64,000 nucleotides of DNA, taken from NCBI GenBank assembly GCA_036272595.1, contig DATAYM010000004.1:11078-75077 (forward strand), given 5' to 3'. Below are positions 26,180-34,247 of this stretch, in pieces. Position 1 is the first letter of the stretch; every line of letters begins with the position of its first letter. The position numbers and the translations under genes were made by a program. Source of the DNA: Poindextera sp036272595 (lineage in GTDB: Bacteria > Pseudomonadota > Alphaproteobacteria > Caulobacterales > Caulobacteraceae). The notes beneath the pieces are model-generated. The model worked only from the letters and a program-made list of their open reading frames with translations, did not search any database and had not been told where the DNA came from.

Positions 26180-26206
26180 TTGACTCGCGGTACTGGACGG
26201 TACAGT
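26180..26206. promoter_or_regulatory. divergent tetR/GFA promoter with candidate TetR operator
   Basis: TTGACT at 26180-26185 on the plus strand is followed by the palindrome ACTGGACGGTACAGT (26192-26206; ACTG-N7-CAGT, with GTAC on each side). Position in the short divergent gap and symmetry fit a TetR site. The -10 assignment is not clear. Confidence 0.5.
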
Positions 26207-26232
26207 TCTACTTGGGGCCTCGGAGAAAGCCA

Positions 26233-26757
26233 ATGGTTAACGGGCATCGATCCAACGCGGCGGTCTGCCGGTGTGGCGAGACGACGCTCGAACTGGCCGG
26301 CGACCCGATCCTGAGCACAATCTGCTATTGCGAAAGCTGCCGAACCGCCGCTCGGGGGTTCGAACGGGACCTGGGCGCCCCGCCAACCGTCAACGCCGAT
26401 GGCGGGGTGGACTACTGCCTGTATCGGAAGGACCGGGTGAAGATCGCGCAGGGCGCCGGTCATCTGCGGGAATATCGTCTTAAGCCGGATTCACCGACGC
26501 GCCGCGTGGTGGCGAGTTGCTGCGGTTCGCCGATGTTTGTGGACTTCACCCCCGGCCATTGGCTGACGATTTTCCGCGGTCGCCTGTCGGGGCAGGCGCC
26601 CGAGCCGCAGATGCAGGTCATGACCAGGGACAGACCCGAAGGCGCGGCGCTGCCCGACGCCATCCCCGCCTACGATACGATGCCGCCGCGGTTCATGATC
26701 AAGCTGGTCGCCGCCTGGGCCGCCATGGGGTTCCGCCGCCCGAAGATCGCATGGTGA
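26233..26757 (+). CDS. GFA-family zinc protein (second copy in window)
   Basis: A 174-residue GFA-like protein. The zinc ligands are visible in AAVCRCGETTLEL, TICYCESCRTAARGF and VVASCCGSPMFVDF. The C-terminal 60 residues (PPRFMIKLVAAWAAMGFRRPKIAW) extend beyond the usual domain. ATG 26233 is chosen because it begins just before the first cysteine pair; the open frame to the left is the antisense of tetR. It is divergent from tetR across a 66-bp gap with a palindrome, and convergent with the PQQ cluster, leaving 25 bp. Confidence 0.87.
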   Translation: MVNGHRSNAAVCRCGETTLELAGDPILSTICYCESCRTAARGFERDLGAPPTVNADGGVDYCLYRKDRVKIAQGAGHLREYRLKPDSPTRRVVASCCGSPMFVDFTPGHWLTIFRGRLSGQAPEPQMQVMTRDRPEGAALPDAIPAYDTMPPRFMIKLVAAWAAMGFRRPKIAW

Positions 26758-26782
26758 GGGCGCCCCTCCAGGCGCGGCTGGA

Positions 26783-27571
26783 TCAGGCGCCGACGCGGGG
26801 AACGCCGTACGATTGAAGGATCGCATCGATCCGCGGCGCGTCCTTGGCGAGAAGCCGATCGACCTCTCGGCGCAGGGCGAAGTCATCCTTCCGCACGCCC
26901 ATGGAGATGTCGAACACCATCGGCCATTGGGGACCGTCGAGCCAGGGCTGAACCGGCGTGATGCGCAAGGGGTGGCGGGCGGTCTTGGCGAAATAGCCGG
27001 CGAGCGGACCCCACACCACGGCGACGTCCACATCGCCGTCGTCCACCGCCCGCACGATGGCGGCGGCTGGATTGGGGCGGGCGTAGTCGCCGTAGAGCAT
27101 GTAGCCACGCACGTTCTGCACCATGCCGCGGCGGGCCAGGGCGTGGGCGGGCGGCGTATTCTGCGCGTCGTTGCCCACCATCTGCACGCCCACGATCAGC
27201 CGCCTCAGCCGCGGATCGTCGAAGCTCTTGATGTCGAGACCGCGGTCGGCGCGGGTCACGAAGACGTAGGTCGAGCGGTAGTAGGGCTGGGTGGTGCCGA
27301 GCATTTCGACGCCGGTCGAAACGCCGGGCCAGAGGTCGCATTTGTGCGCGTTCAGGGTGTTGCGCACATAGCCGCGCCGCTGCGCCCACCAGGTGTAGGC
27401 GACCGGCCGGCGAAGGTCGGCGGCGATCAGCTGGACCACCTTGTTCTCGAAGCCCTGGCCGGCCGCATTGGAGAACGGCAGGTTGTTGGGGTCGGCGCAG
27501 ACCGCCAGCGGCCTGGCCGGCATCGAGCAGCCGGCGAGCCAAAGGGCGGCCAGGACGGCAAGCCGCTTCAT
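26783..27571 (-). CDS. MoxJ/XoxJ-like periplasmic binding protein of a PQQ dehydrogenase system (lipoprotein)
   Basis: A 262-residue protein of the TIGR03871 type (quinoprotein dehydrogenase-associated, ABC-transporter-like substrate-binding protein). The mature part begins LAVCADPNNLPFSNAAGQGFENKVVQLIAADL, the classic solute-binding start, and continues VRNTLNAHKCDLWPGVSTGVEMLGTTQPYYRSTYVFV. The signal ends LWLAGC, a full lipobox, so it is membrane-anchored. In methylotrophs MoxJ/XoxJ helps activate or assemble the PQQ dehydrogenase rather than feed a transporter. It is the last gene of the operon, and its ATG overlaps the propeller gene stop by 4 nt. Confidence 0.9.
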   Translation of the reverse strand: MKRLAVLAALWLAGCSMPARPLAVCADPNNLPFSNAAGQGFENKVVQLIAADLRRPVAYTWWAQRRGYVRNTLNAHKCDLWPGVSTGVEMLGTTQPYYRSTYVFVTRADRGLDIKSFDDPRLRRLIVGVQMVGNDAQNTPPAHALARRGMVQNVRGYMLYGDYARPNPAAAIVRAVDDGDVDVAVVWGPLAGYFAKTARHPLRITPVQPWLDGPQWPMVFDISMGVRKDDFALRREVDRLLAKDAPRIDAILQSYGVPRVGA

Positions 27572-28539
27572 GGCGCGGTCACCACGCCCCAGGGCCGTCC
27601 GCCGAGCTTGACCGTGGTGATCCGGCGGCCAGAGGCGCGGTCGATGACCGTCAGGTCTCCGGAGAGGCCGTTGGCCGCGTAGAGCCTTGTCTGGTCGGGC
27701 GAGAGGGCGACGCCCCAGTTGCGGACGCCGGAGGGGAAGTAGCGCAGGATGCGAAAGGTCGCGCCGTCCAGCTCGGCGACGTGGTCTCCGCGGCCCATGG
27801 CGACGTAGATGCGCCGGCCGCCGTCGGCGACGGCCAGGCCCACCGCCTGCGGATTGTCGGCGATCGGCTTTTCCTGGAAATCGACGGTCTGCAGCACGGC
27901 GCGCCTGGCGGGATCGAATACCGAGACGACGCCGCGCGCCTCCGAACTGACCAGCAGGCGGCGGCCGCCGTCGATGAAGCGGGCGTCCCTTGGCCGCGCC
28001 CCGACCAGGACGCTGGCCAGCATGGCGCCGTCGCTGGCGCGGATGAAGTGGACCAGGCTGGTGCCCTCCGAGGTGCAGACCACCAGGGCGCCGTCGGGGC
28101 TGACGGCGACGCCCTCGGGCTCCGAGCCGGTGTCGGTGCGCCAGACGATGCGGCGGCTGGCGATGTCCACCTTCGAGGCCTGGCTATCGTTCTCGTTGGC
28201 GACATAGAGGCTGCGGCCATCGGGGCTGAGCGCGAACCGTTCCGGATCGGGTCCCGACGGCAGCGAGCCGGTCACTTTTTCGGTCTTCAGGTCGATGATG
28301 TCGATGCGGTCGTCATTGCCGGAAGCGACGTAGAGCCGGGTCCCGTCGGGGCTGATCGCCATCCCCCTCGGGCGGCGGCCGACCGGGATGTCCTTGACCC
28401 GCCGATCGGTCGCGCCGTCGATCACATGCACCACGTTCGCCGCCTCGTCGGAGACGAAGACGCGATGCGGCGCGGCGGGCTTCACGGCGCAGGCGGCCAG
28501 GCCAAGGATCAATCCGGCGAGAGGCCAGGGCCGCCTCAT
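27568..28539 (-). CDS. YVTN-type beta-propeller lipoprotein of the PQQ cluster
   Basis: A 323-residue seven-blade-type propeller: repeats such as VFVSDEAANVVHVIDGATDRRVKDIPVGRRPRGMAISPDGTRLYVASGND recur about every 42 residues, with the IS/LSPDG-x-RLYVAN signature in most blades. It resembles TIGR03866, the beta-propeller associated with PQQ-dependent catabolism. The signal ends LAAC, so it is a lipoprotein. Its role is unproven; it probably binds the dehydrogenase or cytochrome. It overlaps its neighbours by 4 nt on each side, in a co-translated string. Confidence 0.9.
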   Translation of the reverse strand: MRRPWPLAGLILGLAACAVKPAAPHRVFVSDEAANVVHVIDGATDRRVKDIPVGRRPRGMAISPDGTRLYVASGNDDRIDIIDLKTEKVTGSLPSGPDPERFALSPDGRSLYVANENDSQASKVDIASRRIVWRTDTGSEPEGVAVSPDGALVVCTSEGTSLVHFIRASDGAMLASVLVGARPRDARFIDGGRRLLVSSEARGVVSVFDPARRAVLQTVDFQEKPIADNPQAVGLAVADGGRRIYVAMGRGDHVAELDGATFRILRYFPSGVRNWGVALSPDQTRLYAANGLSGDLTVIDRASGRRITTVKLGGRPWGVVTAP

Positions 28540-29093
28540 GTGTCGGCGCCGGCGATGGTCTGGCCGCCCTGGTGGTTGGGATCGGCCGGCGGCTGCGTCG
28601 GCGGCGGCGGCGCGTTCGGCGGCTGCGTCGTCTTCGCCGCCGGCGCGGACAGCGAGCGCACATAGGCCGCGATCTCCCAGATCTGGGCGTCGGGGATCTT
28701 GGAGCGCCAGGTCGGCATGCCGTTCGGCCGGCCCTCGGCGATGGAGTTGTAGATCTGGTCGATCCGGCCGCCATAGCGCCAGGTCTTGTTCATGAAGGAC
28801 GGGCCGATGCCGCCGCCGCCGTTGAAGTGGCAGCCGTTGCAGTTGTACCAGGAGAAGTACTGCTTGCCGTCGGCGATGTAGGCGGGGTCGCCGTCGTAGA
28901 TGAACCCCCGGGGGTCCTCCGCCGGCGGCTGCGTCCCGCCCGGATAGAGCTGGCTGACCACCACCGGCTGCGGGCTCTGCTGGGCGTCGGGATTGTAGCC
29001 GGCCGAACTGGTCTGACGCCCGCAGGCGGCGAGCGCGGCAAGCGCGAGGGCGCCGAGCGGGCCTCGCGCGTCAATGCGGAAGGCTGAAGACAT
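28536..29093 (-). CDS. monoheme c-type cytochrome lipoprotein (PQQ cluster)
   Basis: A 185-residue exported cytochrome. The signal ends ALAAC (lipobox), the single heme site is YNCNGCHFNGGGGIGPSFMN (about 88-107), and the distal Met region is RPNGMPTWRSKIPDAQIWEIAAYVRSLS. A proline- and Gln-rich tail (TTQPPNAPPPPTQPPADPNHQG) ends the protein. ATG 29093 has GGAGG 8 nt upstream and overlaps the PQQ dehydrogenase gene by 23 nt. By context it is the electron acceptor of the dehydrogenase, passing electrons to the oxidase encoded upstream. Confidence 0.92.
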   Translation of the reverse strand: MSSAFRIDARGPLGALALAALAACGRQTSSAGYNPDAQQSPQPVVVSQLYPGGTQPPAEDPRGFIYDGDPAYIADGKQYFSWYNCNGCHFNGGGGIGPSFMNKTWRYGGRIDQIYNSIAEGRPNGMPTWRSKIPDAQIWEIAAYVRSLSAPAAKTTQPPNAPPPPTQPPADPNHQGGQTIAGADT

Positions 29094-30921
29094 AGAGCAT
29101 TCCTCCCGGCGTGGAGCGGGTCTTGAGGTCCGCCATGACGCCGACGAAGCCGAGCGCGCTGGTGTGGTCCTGCGGACTGAGGTTTCCGGAGACGATGGCG
29201 CCGGCCCAGCCGCCGACGCCGGAAAGGACGGCGACGTATTCATGGCCATCGGCGCCGCGGTAGACGACCGGCTGGCCGATGATCCCCGAGCCGCACTTGA
29301 AGCGCCACCTCAGCTGTCCGGTGCGGGCATCCACGGCCTTGAACCAGCCGTCCATGGTTCCGTAGAAGACCAGGTCGCCGGCCGTGGTGACCGTGCCGCT
29401 CCAGACCGGCAGGTCTTCCCTGATCTCCCAGGCGATGCGGCGGCGAACCGGATCCCAGGCGGTGACGGCGCCGCGGTTGCCGCCCGGCCCCGGCTTCATC
29501 ACCACCTCGGCGCCGACATAGGGCGTGCCGGCGATGTAGTTCGCCTGGGTGCTCTCCCAATCCATGCAGACGTTATGATGCGGAATGTAGAGCAGCCGGG
29601 TGCGCGGCGACCATGACGACGGCTGCCAGTCCTTCGCGCCCGACGCGGTGGGACAGATGTCCTTTACCGTGACCCCGAGCCTGGTCTCCTTGTCGGGGTT
29701 GAGAATGACCCGGCCGGTCTTCAGATCGACCGCCTTGGTCGAATTTATGTAGCTGTAGGGGTCGGCGGAGAGCACCTGACCGGTCCGGCGATCGACCTCG
29801 TAGAGGTAGCCGTTGCGGTCGGGGTGCAGCAGCACCGGGCGCGTCTGTCCGTCCACCGGCAGGTCGAGCAGGACCATCTCGTTGACGCCATCGTAGTCGT
29901 GCTCGTCATGCTGGTTCATCTGGTAGAACCACTTGGCGTCGCCGGTCTCGGGGTCGCGGGCGAAGATGCCGGCGGTCCATTTGTTGTCGCCGGGGCGCTG
30001 CTCCTGGTTCCAGGGACCGGGATTGCCGGTGCCGTAATAGATCAGCTTCAGCTGCGGATCGTAGGAGATCCAGCCCCAGGTCGTGCCGCCGCCGATCTTC
30101 CAGGCGTCCGGCGGCCAGGTCTTGAGGCCGAGGTCGGCGCCCCGATCCATCGGATAGAAGGGGTGAAAACCGGCCCCGATCAGCACGTCCTTGTCGGGCC
30201 CGGTGTGATAGGCCTTCCAGACCACCTTGCCGGTCGCCGCGTCGAGCCCCTGGATCCAGCCGCGCACGCCGAACTCGCCGCCGGAATTGCCGACCAGCAC
30301 GCGGTCGTTCACCACCAGCGGGGCCATGGTGATGCTCTCGCCCTTCTCGATGTCGCCGAGCTGGGTGCGCCAGACCTCCTTGCCGGTGGCGGCGTCGACG
30401 GCGATCGTCGCCCCGTCGAGGGTGTTGAAATAGAACTTGCCGTTGGCGTAGGCGCCGCCGCGGTTGACCACGTCGCAGCAGGCGACGCCCTGGCTCGCCG
30501 GCGAAGGATTGGGCTGGTACTCCCACTTCAGCGGCATGCCGGGCTTGGCGAGGTCCAGCGCGTAGACATAGTTCGGGTACGCCGTGACGATGTACATGGT
30601 GTTGTTCACCACGATGGGCGCCGCCTCCTCGCCCTTGTCGACGCCAAGCGAGAAGGTCCCGGCCGCCTGCAGCTGGCCGGCGTTGGCGTTGTTGATCTCG
30701 TTCAGCCCGGAATAGCGCGTCGAGGCGAAGTTCTTCGCCGCCATCGGCCACTGGCCGTCCTCCGCGACCGCCACGTCCTTTGTCTGCACCGGGGCGCCGG
30801 ACAGCGGCGAGCGCGCCGCCATGCCGCCCTGCGGATGACATCCGGCGAGCAGCAGCAGCGCCGGCAGGACAGCCGCCGAGACGCGCCGTTCAACGGAGCG
30901 TATAGAGATACGCCGCCACAT
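29071..30921 (-). CDS. PQQ-dependent alcohol dehydrogenase, lanthanide-type motif, lipoprotein
   Basis: A 616-residue quinoprotein of the methanol/ethanol dehydrogenase family. The vicinal Cys pair typical of the active site is in GVACCDVVNRGG (about 142-153), the tryptophan propeller repeats are present, and the catalytic Asp region is QMNQHDEHDYDGVNEM (about 338-353). In that motif D-Y-D has an Asp two residues after the catalytic Asp, as in XoxF/PedH-type lanthanide enzymes, where calcium MxaF has D-Y-A. The signal ends LLLLAGC, a lipobox, unlike the soluble periplasmic MxaF/XoxF. ATG 30921 has GGAGG 6 nt upstream and overlaps the cytochrome gene by 32 nt. The substrate (methanol, ethanol or other) is not decided. 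Confidence 0.92.
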   Translation of the reverse strand: MWRRISIRSVERRVSAAVLPALLLLAGCHPQGGMAARSPLSGAPVQTKDVAVAEDGQWPMAAKNFASTRYSGLNEINNANAGQLQAAGTFSLGVDKGEEAAPIVVNNTMYIVTAYPNYVYALDLAKPGMPLKWEYQPNPSPASQGVACCDVVNRGGAYANGKFYFNTLDGATIAVDAATGKEVWRTQLGDIEKGESITMAPLVVNDRVLVGNSGGEFGVRGWIQGLDAATGKVVWKAYHTGPDKDVLIGAGFHPFYPMDRGADLGLKTWPPDAWKIGGGTTWGWISYDPQLKLIYYGTGNPGPWNQEQRPGDNKWTAGIFARDPETGDAKWFYQMNQHDEHDYDGVNEMVLLDLPVDGQTRPVLLHPDRNGYLYEVDRRTGQVLSADPYSYINSTKAVDLKTGRVILNPDKETRLGVTVKDICPTASGAKDWQPSSWSPRTRLLYIPHHNVCMDWESTQANYIAGTPYVGAEVVMKPGPGGNRGAVTAWDPVRRRIAWEIREDLPVWSGTVTTAGDLVFYGTMDGWFKAVDARTGQLRWRFKCGSGIIGQPVVYRGADGHEYVAVLSGVGGWAGAIVSGNLSPQDHTSALGFVGVMADLKTRSTPGGMLYVFSLPH

Positions 30922-31261
30922 CGCGCGCCTCCTTCTGGTTGATTCCCATGTCGGGCATGGCGTTGCCGGGAACGACGCTCTGCGGCGCCTCGAGCCAGTG
31001 CTCCAGGTTGGCCGGCGTGTTGGGCAGCAAGCCGGCGACGATGGTGCGGCGTCCGATGTTGCCGAGCGGCGGGCCCACCGCGCCGTGGGCGCCCTGAACG
31101 CCCGGAATGTCGTGGCACTCGCCGCAGCCGATGGCGGCGATGAGGGCGCGGCCGCGCTCCGGATCGCCGCCGGGCACGTACTGATCGGCGCCGACCCGGG
31201 CGCGCTCGCAGGCCGTCACCGCAAGGCCGAGCGCCAGGACGAGGCTGGCCCGGATCAGCAT
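30890..31261 (-). CDS. small monoheme cytochrome c lipoprotein
   Basis: A 123-residue class I cytochrome: heme site IGCGECHDIPGVQGAHGAVGPPLGNI (about 47-72) and Met ligand region VPGNAMPDMGINQKEARDVAAYLYTL at the end. The signal peptide ends AVTAC, a lipobox. The ATG at 31261 begins the signal; the frame upstream is antisense-like and lacks conserved content. The pattern LPNTPANLEHWLEAPQSVVPGNAMP matches the cytochrome c domain fused to the oxidase subunit II at 34248-35267, so the two may be related by duplication. It connects the oxidase and dehydrogenase parts of the operon. Confidence 0.9.
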   Translation of the reverse strand: MLIRASLVLALGLAVTACERARVGADQYVPGGDPERGRALIAAIGCGECHDIPGVQGAHGAVGPPLGNIGRRTIVAGLLPNTPANLEHWLEAPQSVVPGNAMPDMGINQKEARDVAAYLYTLR

Positions 31262-31698
31262 TGCGCCGGCGTCCCGAGGATCATGACGCTGTCGAACAGC
31301 AGCGCGGCGAGGAAGCCGAACCCGTTCAGGACGCCCCAGACGGCGAGATAGTGCGTGCGGCTGAGCCGCTCGCCGAAGACCGCGGTCGGACGGGGCTCGG
31401 AGCGGGGGGCGCCGCGCAAGGCGGAGAACGCGGCCGCGGTGGCGGCCGCGGCGACCAGGATGGCGGCGATGTTGACGGCCCAGAGCAGGCTCGAGGCGAC
31501 GGTCCAGCCGACCGGCAGGGTCTGCCACAGCGTGCCCTGGCTGGCGCACGGATAGCAGGCGATGGCCGCGTCGACGGCGATCTCGACCGACCAGGCCAGG
31601 GGCGCGCCGAAGACGGCGAACAGCATGGCGGGCGTCGAACGGCCGGGGCCGCTCGGCTCGGTCGGCGATAGGGACGAAAAGGACAGCCGCGTCGCCAT
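31255..31698 (-). CDS. small membrane protein of the cox-PQQ operon (hypothetical)
   Basis: A 147-residue protein with three predicted spans: TPAMLFAVFGAPLAWSVEIA, WTVASSLLWAVNIAAILVAAAATAAAF and YLAVWGVLNGFGFLAALLFDSVMIL. It ends FDSVMILGTPAQC and overlaps the cytochrome start by 7 nt. The place directly after subunit III suggests an accessory, subunit IV-like or assembly protein of this oxidase. I do not recognise a named family. ATG 31698 gives MATRLSFSSLSPTEPSG and is the first start compatible with the subunit III gene, which ends 5 bp upstream. Confidence 0.7.
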   Translation of the reverse strand: MATRLSFSSLSPTEPSGPGRSTPAMLFAVFGAPLAWSVEIAVDAAIACYPCASQGTLWQTLPVGWTVASSLLWAVNIAAILVAAAATAAAFSALRGAPRSEPRPTAVFGERLSRTHYLAVWGVLNGFGFLAALLFDSVMILGTPAQC

Positions 31699-31703
31699 GC
31701 CGC

Positions 31704-32303
31704 TCACCAGAGATAGGGCGAGATGTAGAAGGTGAAGAAGACCGCCAGCCACACCGCGTCGACGAAGTGCCAATAGACGGCGGCGTTGGAAACCGCGGCG
31801 TTGCGCTGGGAGTCGAAATAGCCCAGCCGCAGCCAGATCGACACGAACAGCAGGGCGATCAGGCCCACCACCACGTGCGCGAGATGGAAGCTGGTGATGG
31901 TGAAGTAGAGCGAGCCGTAGGGGTCGCTCTGCGGGCTGAAGGTCTTGCTCTTCCACTCGAACAGCTGGACGACGACGAAGACCACCCCGAGCGCGAAGCC
32001 GACCAGCATGCCCCCAAGCGCCCGGCCGGGCCGGTCCTTCTTCAGCTGGGACTCGCCGAACCAGACGGCGACGCTGGACAGCAGCAGGACGACGGTGTCC
32101 GGCGCCGAAAGATGCAGCTTGGGCGGGTCCGGCGGGCGCCAGCTGTGCGGCGACTGGAAGTCGAAGAAATAATAGGAGAACAGCAGGTAGCCGAACAGCG
32201 AGGCTTCGGTGGCGATGAGGCAGATGACGCCCCACCAGCCCGAGCCCTTCTTGTCGTAGGGCCCGACCGGCAACGGGCCGGGGTCGAGGACGACTTCGCT
32301 CAT
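31704..32303 (-). CDS. cytochrome c oxidase subunit III
   Basis: A 199-residue, five-span subunit III: GWWGVICLIATEASLFGYLLFSYYFF, FVVVQLFEWKSKTFSPQSDPYGSLYFTITSFHLAHVVVGLIAL, and the closing WHFVDAVWLAVFFTFYISPYLW. The E-x-x-L-F and F-H-x-x-H-V motifs are the family marks. It starts with ATG 32303, overlapping subunit I's stop by 4 nt. It stabilises the catalytic core in the inner membrane. This copy belongs to the PQQ-linked oxidase; another III gene is at 51598-52227. Confidence 0.93.
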   Translation of the reverse strand: MSEVVLDPGPLPVGPYDKKGSGWWGVICLIATEASLFGYLLFSYYFFDFQSPHSWRPPDPPKLHLSAPDTVVLLLSSVAVWFGESQLKKDRPGRALGGMLVGFALGVVFVVVQLFEWKSKTFSPQSDPYGSLYFTITSFHLAHVVVGLIALLFVSIWLRLGYFDSQRNAAVSNAAVYWHFVDAVWLAVFFTFYISPYLW

Positions 32304-34237
32304 GCCGGCGTCCCCAGCCGCTGCGCCAGTTCACGCCGGGGCCACAGCCAGACGATCAGGCTGGCGAAGATCACCACCCCGCCAACGCCGGCCAGCCACC
32401 ATTGGCGGACCAGGAGGCCGGTGAACAAGGCGCACATGCCGAGGGTGAGCACGAAGGGCGTCACCGAATCTTCGGGCATCTTGGCGATCATCGCCGGGTC
32501 GGCGTCCACCGCGGTGGTGAGCAGGGCCTCTTTCTCGTGGTCGAGGACCGGGCCCTCATGGATCGAGGACCAGGCGTCGGCCTCGCCCAGCCGCCCTTCC
32601 CAGAGCGGATGGCGGCTGGTCACCGTCGGGATCACCGCGAAATTGTAGGGCGGCGGCGGCGAACTGGTGGCCCACTCCAGGGTGTGGGCGTCCCAGGGGT
32701 TGGGGCCGGCCACCGCGCCGCGGCGAAGGCTGATGAAGACGTTGATGAACAGCAGCAGGACGCCGAAGGCGAACAGGAAGGACCCGACGCTGGTGACCAG
32801 GTTCAGCGCGTCCCAGCCCATGTGGTCCGGATAGGTATAGATCCGCCGCGGCATGCCGCGCAGGCCGGTCAGGTGCATCGGCAGGAACGCCAGGTTGAAG
32901 CCGACGAACATGGTCCAGAAGTTCCAGCGGCCGAGGCGCTCGTCGAGCATCCGGCCGGTGAACTTGGGAAACCAGTAGTAGAGCGCGCCGGCGACCGGGA
33001 AGACGTTGATCCCGATCAGCACGTAGTGGATGTGGGCGACGACGAAGTAGGTGTCGGTGAGCTGCCAGTCGACGGGCACCGAGGCGGTCATGAACCCCGA
33101 CACCCCGCCGATCACGAACAGCAGGATCATGCTGGCGAAGAACAGGAAGGCGGTGGTGACCACCGGCCGACCGGTCCAGATGGTGGCGAGCCACGCGAAG
33201 ACGGCGATCGCGCTTGGGATGGTGATCATGATCGACGAGGCGGAGAAGAACCCCATCGCCATGTCCGGCAGGCCGGTCGCGAACATGTGGTGCACCCAGA
33301 CCCCGAAGCCGAGGATCATGGTGGCGACGGTGGAGAGGGCGACCGGTCCGTAGCCCACCAGCGTGCGCCGGCAGAAGACCGGCAGGGCTTCCGAGACCAT
33401 GCCCATGGCCGGCAGCACCACGACGTAGACCCAGGGATGGGCGAAGATCCAGAACAGGTGCTGCCACAGCAGCGGCTGGCCGCCCTGCGGAACGTCGTAG
33501 AAATGGGTGCCGAACTGGCGGTCGAGCCAGAGCAGGAAGAAGGCCAGGCTGACGGCGGGGACCACCAGCACATTGGCCGCCGAGGCGGTCAGCGTCCCCC
33601 AGCTCATGATCGGCACCCGGTCGATCGACATGCCCGGCGCGCGGGTCTTGAAGAAGGTGACGATGAAGTTGACCGCGCCGACCGTGGTCGAGATCCCGTA
33701 GAACACCATGCCGAGCGAGTAGAAGTCCTCGTTCAGGCCTGGGTTGTACGGCCGGCTGGCCATCGGGACGTAGTTGAACCAGCCGTCGTTGGGGCCCATG
33801 CCGAGCGCAACGCCCACGTACATGAAGATGCCCGAGGCGACGTAGACCCAGTAGGAGAAGGCGTTCAGCCGCGGGAACGCCATGTCCCGGGACCCGAAGA
33901 TCAGCGGCCACAGATAGTTGGAAAAGCCGGACAGGATCGGCAGCGCGTACAGGAAGATCATCGTCATCCCATGCGTCGAATAGAGCTGGTTGTACTGGGT
34001 GGGCGTCAGCACATGCTGGTTGGGACCGGCCAGCTGCACGCGCATCACCAGCGCCTCAAGGCCGCCGAGGGCCAGGAAGATGAAGGCGGTGACGATGTAG
34101 CGGATGCCGATCTGCTTGTGGTCGACCGTGCCGAGCCAGCCCTTCAGGCCAGGCTCGCTCTCCCAGATCGCCTTCAGCCTGGAGCGAAGCGGCTCATCCT
34201 CCGCGGCGATCACCGGCGCGCGCCTCAGGTCCGTCAT
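32300..34237 (-). CDS. cytochrome c oxidase subunit I, divergent (no D-channel Glu or K-channel Lys)
   Basis: A 645-residue heme-copper oxidase catalytic subunit. Heme ligands are in LYSTHGMTMIFLYALP and VVAHIHYVLIG; CuB ligands are in AHPWVYVVVLPAMG and WVHHMFATG; the cross-linked Tyr of H-P-x-V-Y is kept. The usual Glu of G-H-P-E-V-Y is Trp, and there is no Y-S before H-P as in A2-type enzymes. The K-channel segment reads IPSAIAVFAWLATIW where P-T-G-I-K-V-F is usual, so Lys is replaced by Ala. The D-channel entrance (SRDMAFPRLN) is intact. The C-terminus has about 90 extra residues with two more spans. It oxidises cytochrome c and reduces oxygen; proton pumping may be altered. Confidence 0.94.
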   Translation of the reverse strand: MTDLRRAPVIAAEDEPLRSRLKAIWESEPGLKGWLGTVDHKQIGIRYIVTAFIFLALGGLEALVMRVQLAGPNQHVLTPTQYNQLYSTHGMTMIFLYALPILSGFSNYLWPLIFGSRDMAFPRLNAFSYWVYVASGIFMYVGVALGMGPNDGWFNYVPMASRPYNPGLNEDFYSLGMVFYGISTTVGAVNFIVTFFKTRAPGMSIDRVPIMSWGTLTASAANVLVVPAVSLAFFLLWLDRQFGTHFYDVPQGGQPLLWQHLFWIFAHPWVYVVVLPAMGMVSEALPVFCRRTLVGYGPVALSTVATMILGFGVWVHHMFATGLPDMAMGFFSASSIMITIPSAIAVFAWLATIWTGRPVVTTAFLFFASMILLFVIGGVSGFMTASVPVDWQLTDTYFVVAHIHYVLIGINVFPVAGALYYWFPKFTGRMLDERLGRWNFWTMFVGFNLAFLPMHLTGLRGMPRRIYTYPDHMGWDALNLVTSVGSFLFAFGVLLLFINVFISLRRGAVAGPNPWDAHTLEWATSSPPPPYNFAVIPTVTSRHPLWEGRLGEADAWSSIHEGPVLDHEKEALLTTAVDADPAMIAKMPEDSVTPFVLTLGMCALFTGLLVRQWWLAGVGGVVIFASLIVWLWPRRELAQRLGTPA

Positions 34238-34247
34238 CGCCGGCCTC

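Noticed and set aside
25144..26232. Long plus-strand extension of the second GFA gene
   Set aside because: It is antisense to tetR and ydeI; the zinc-motif protein begins at ATG 26233.
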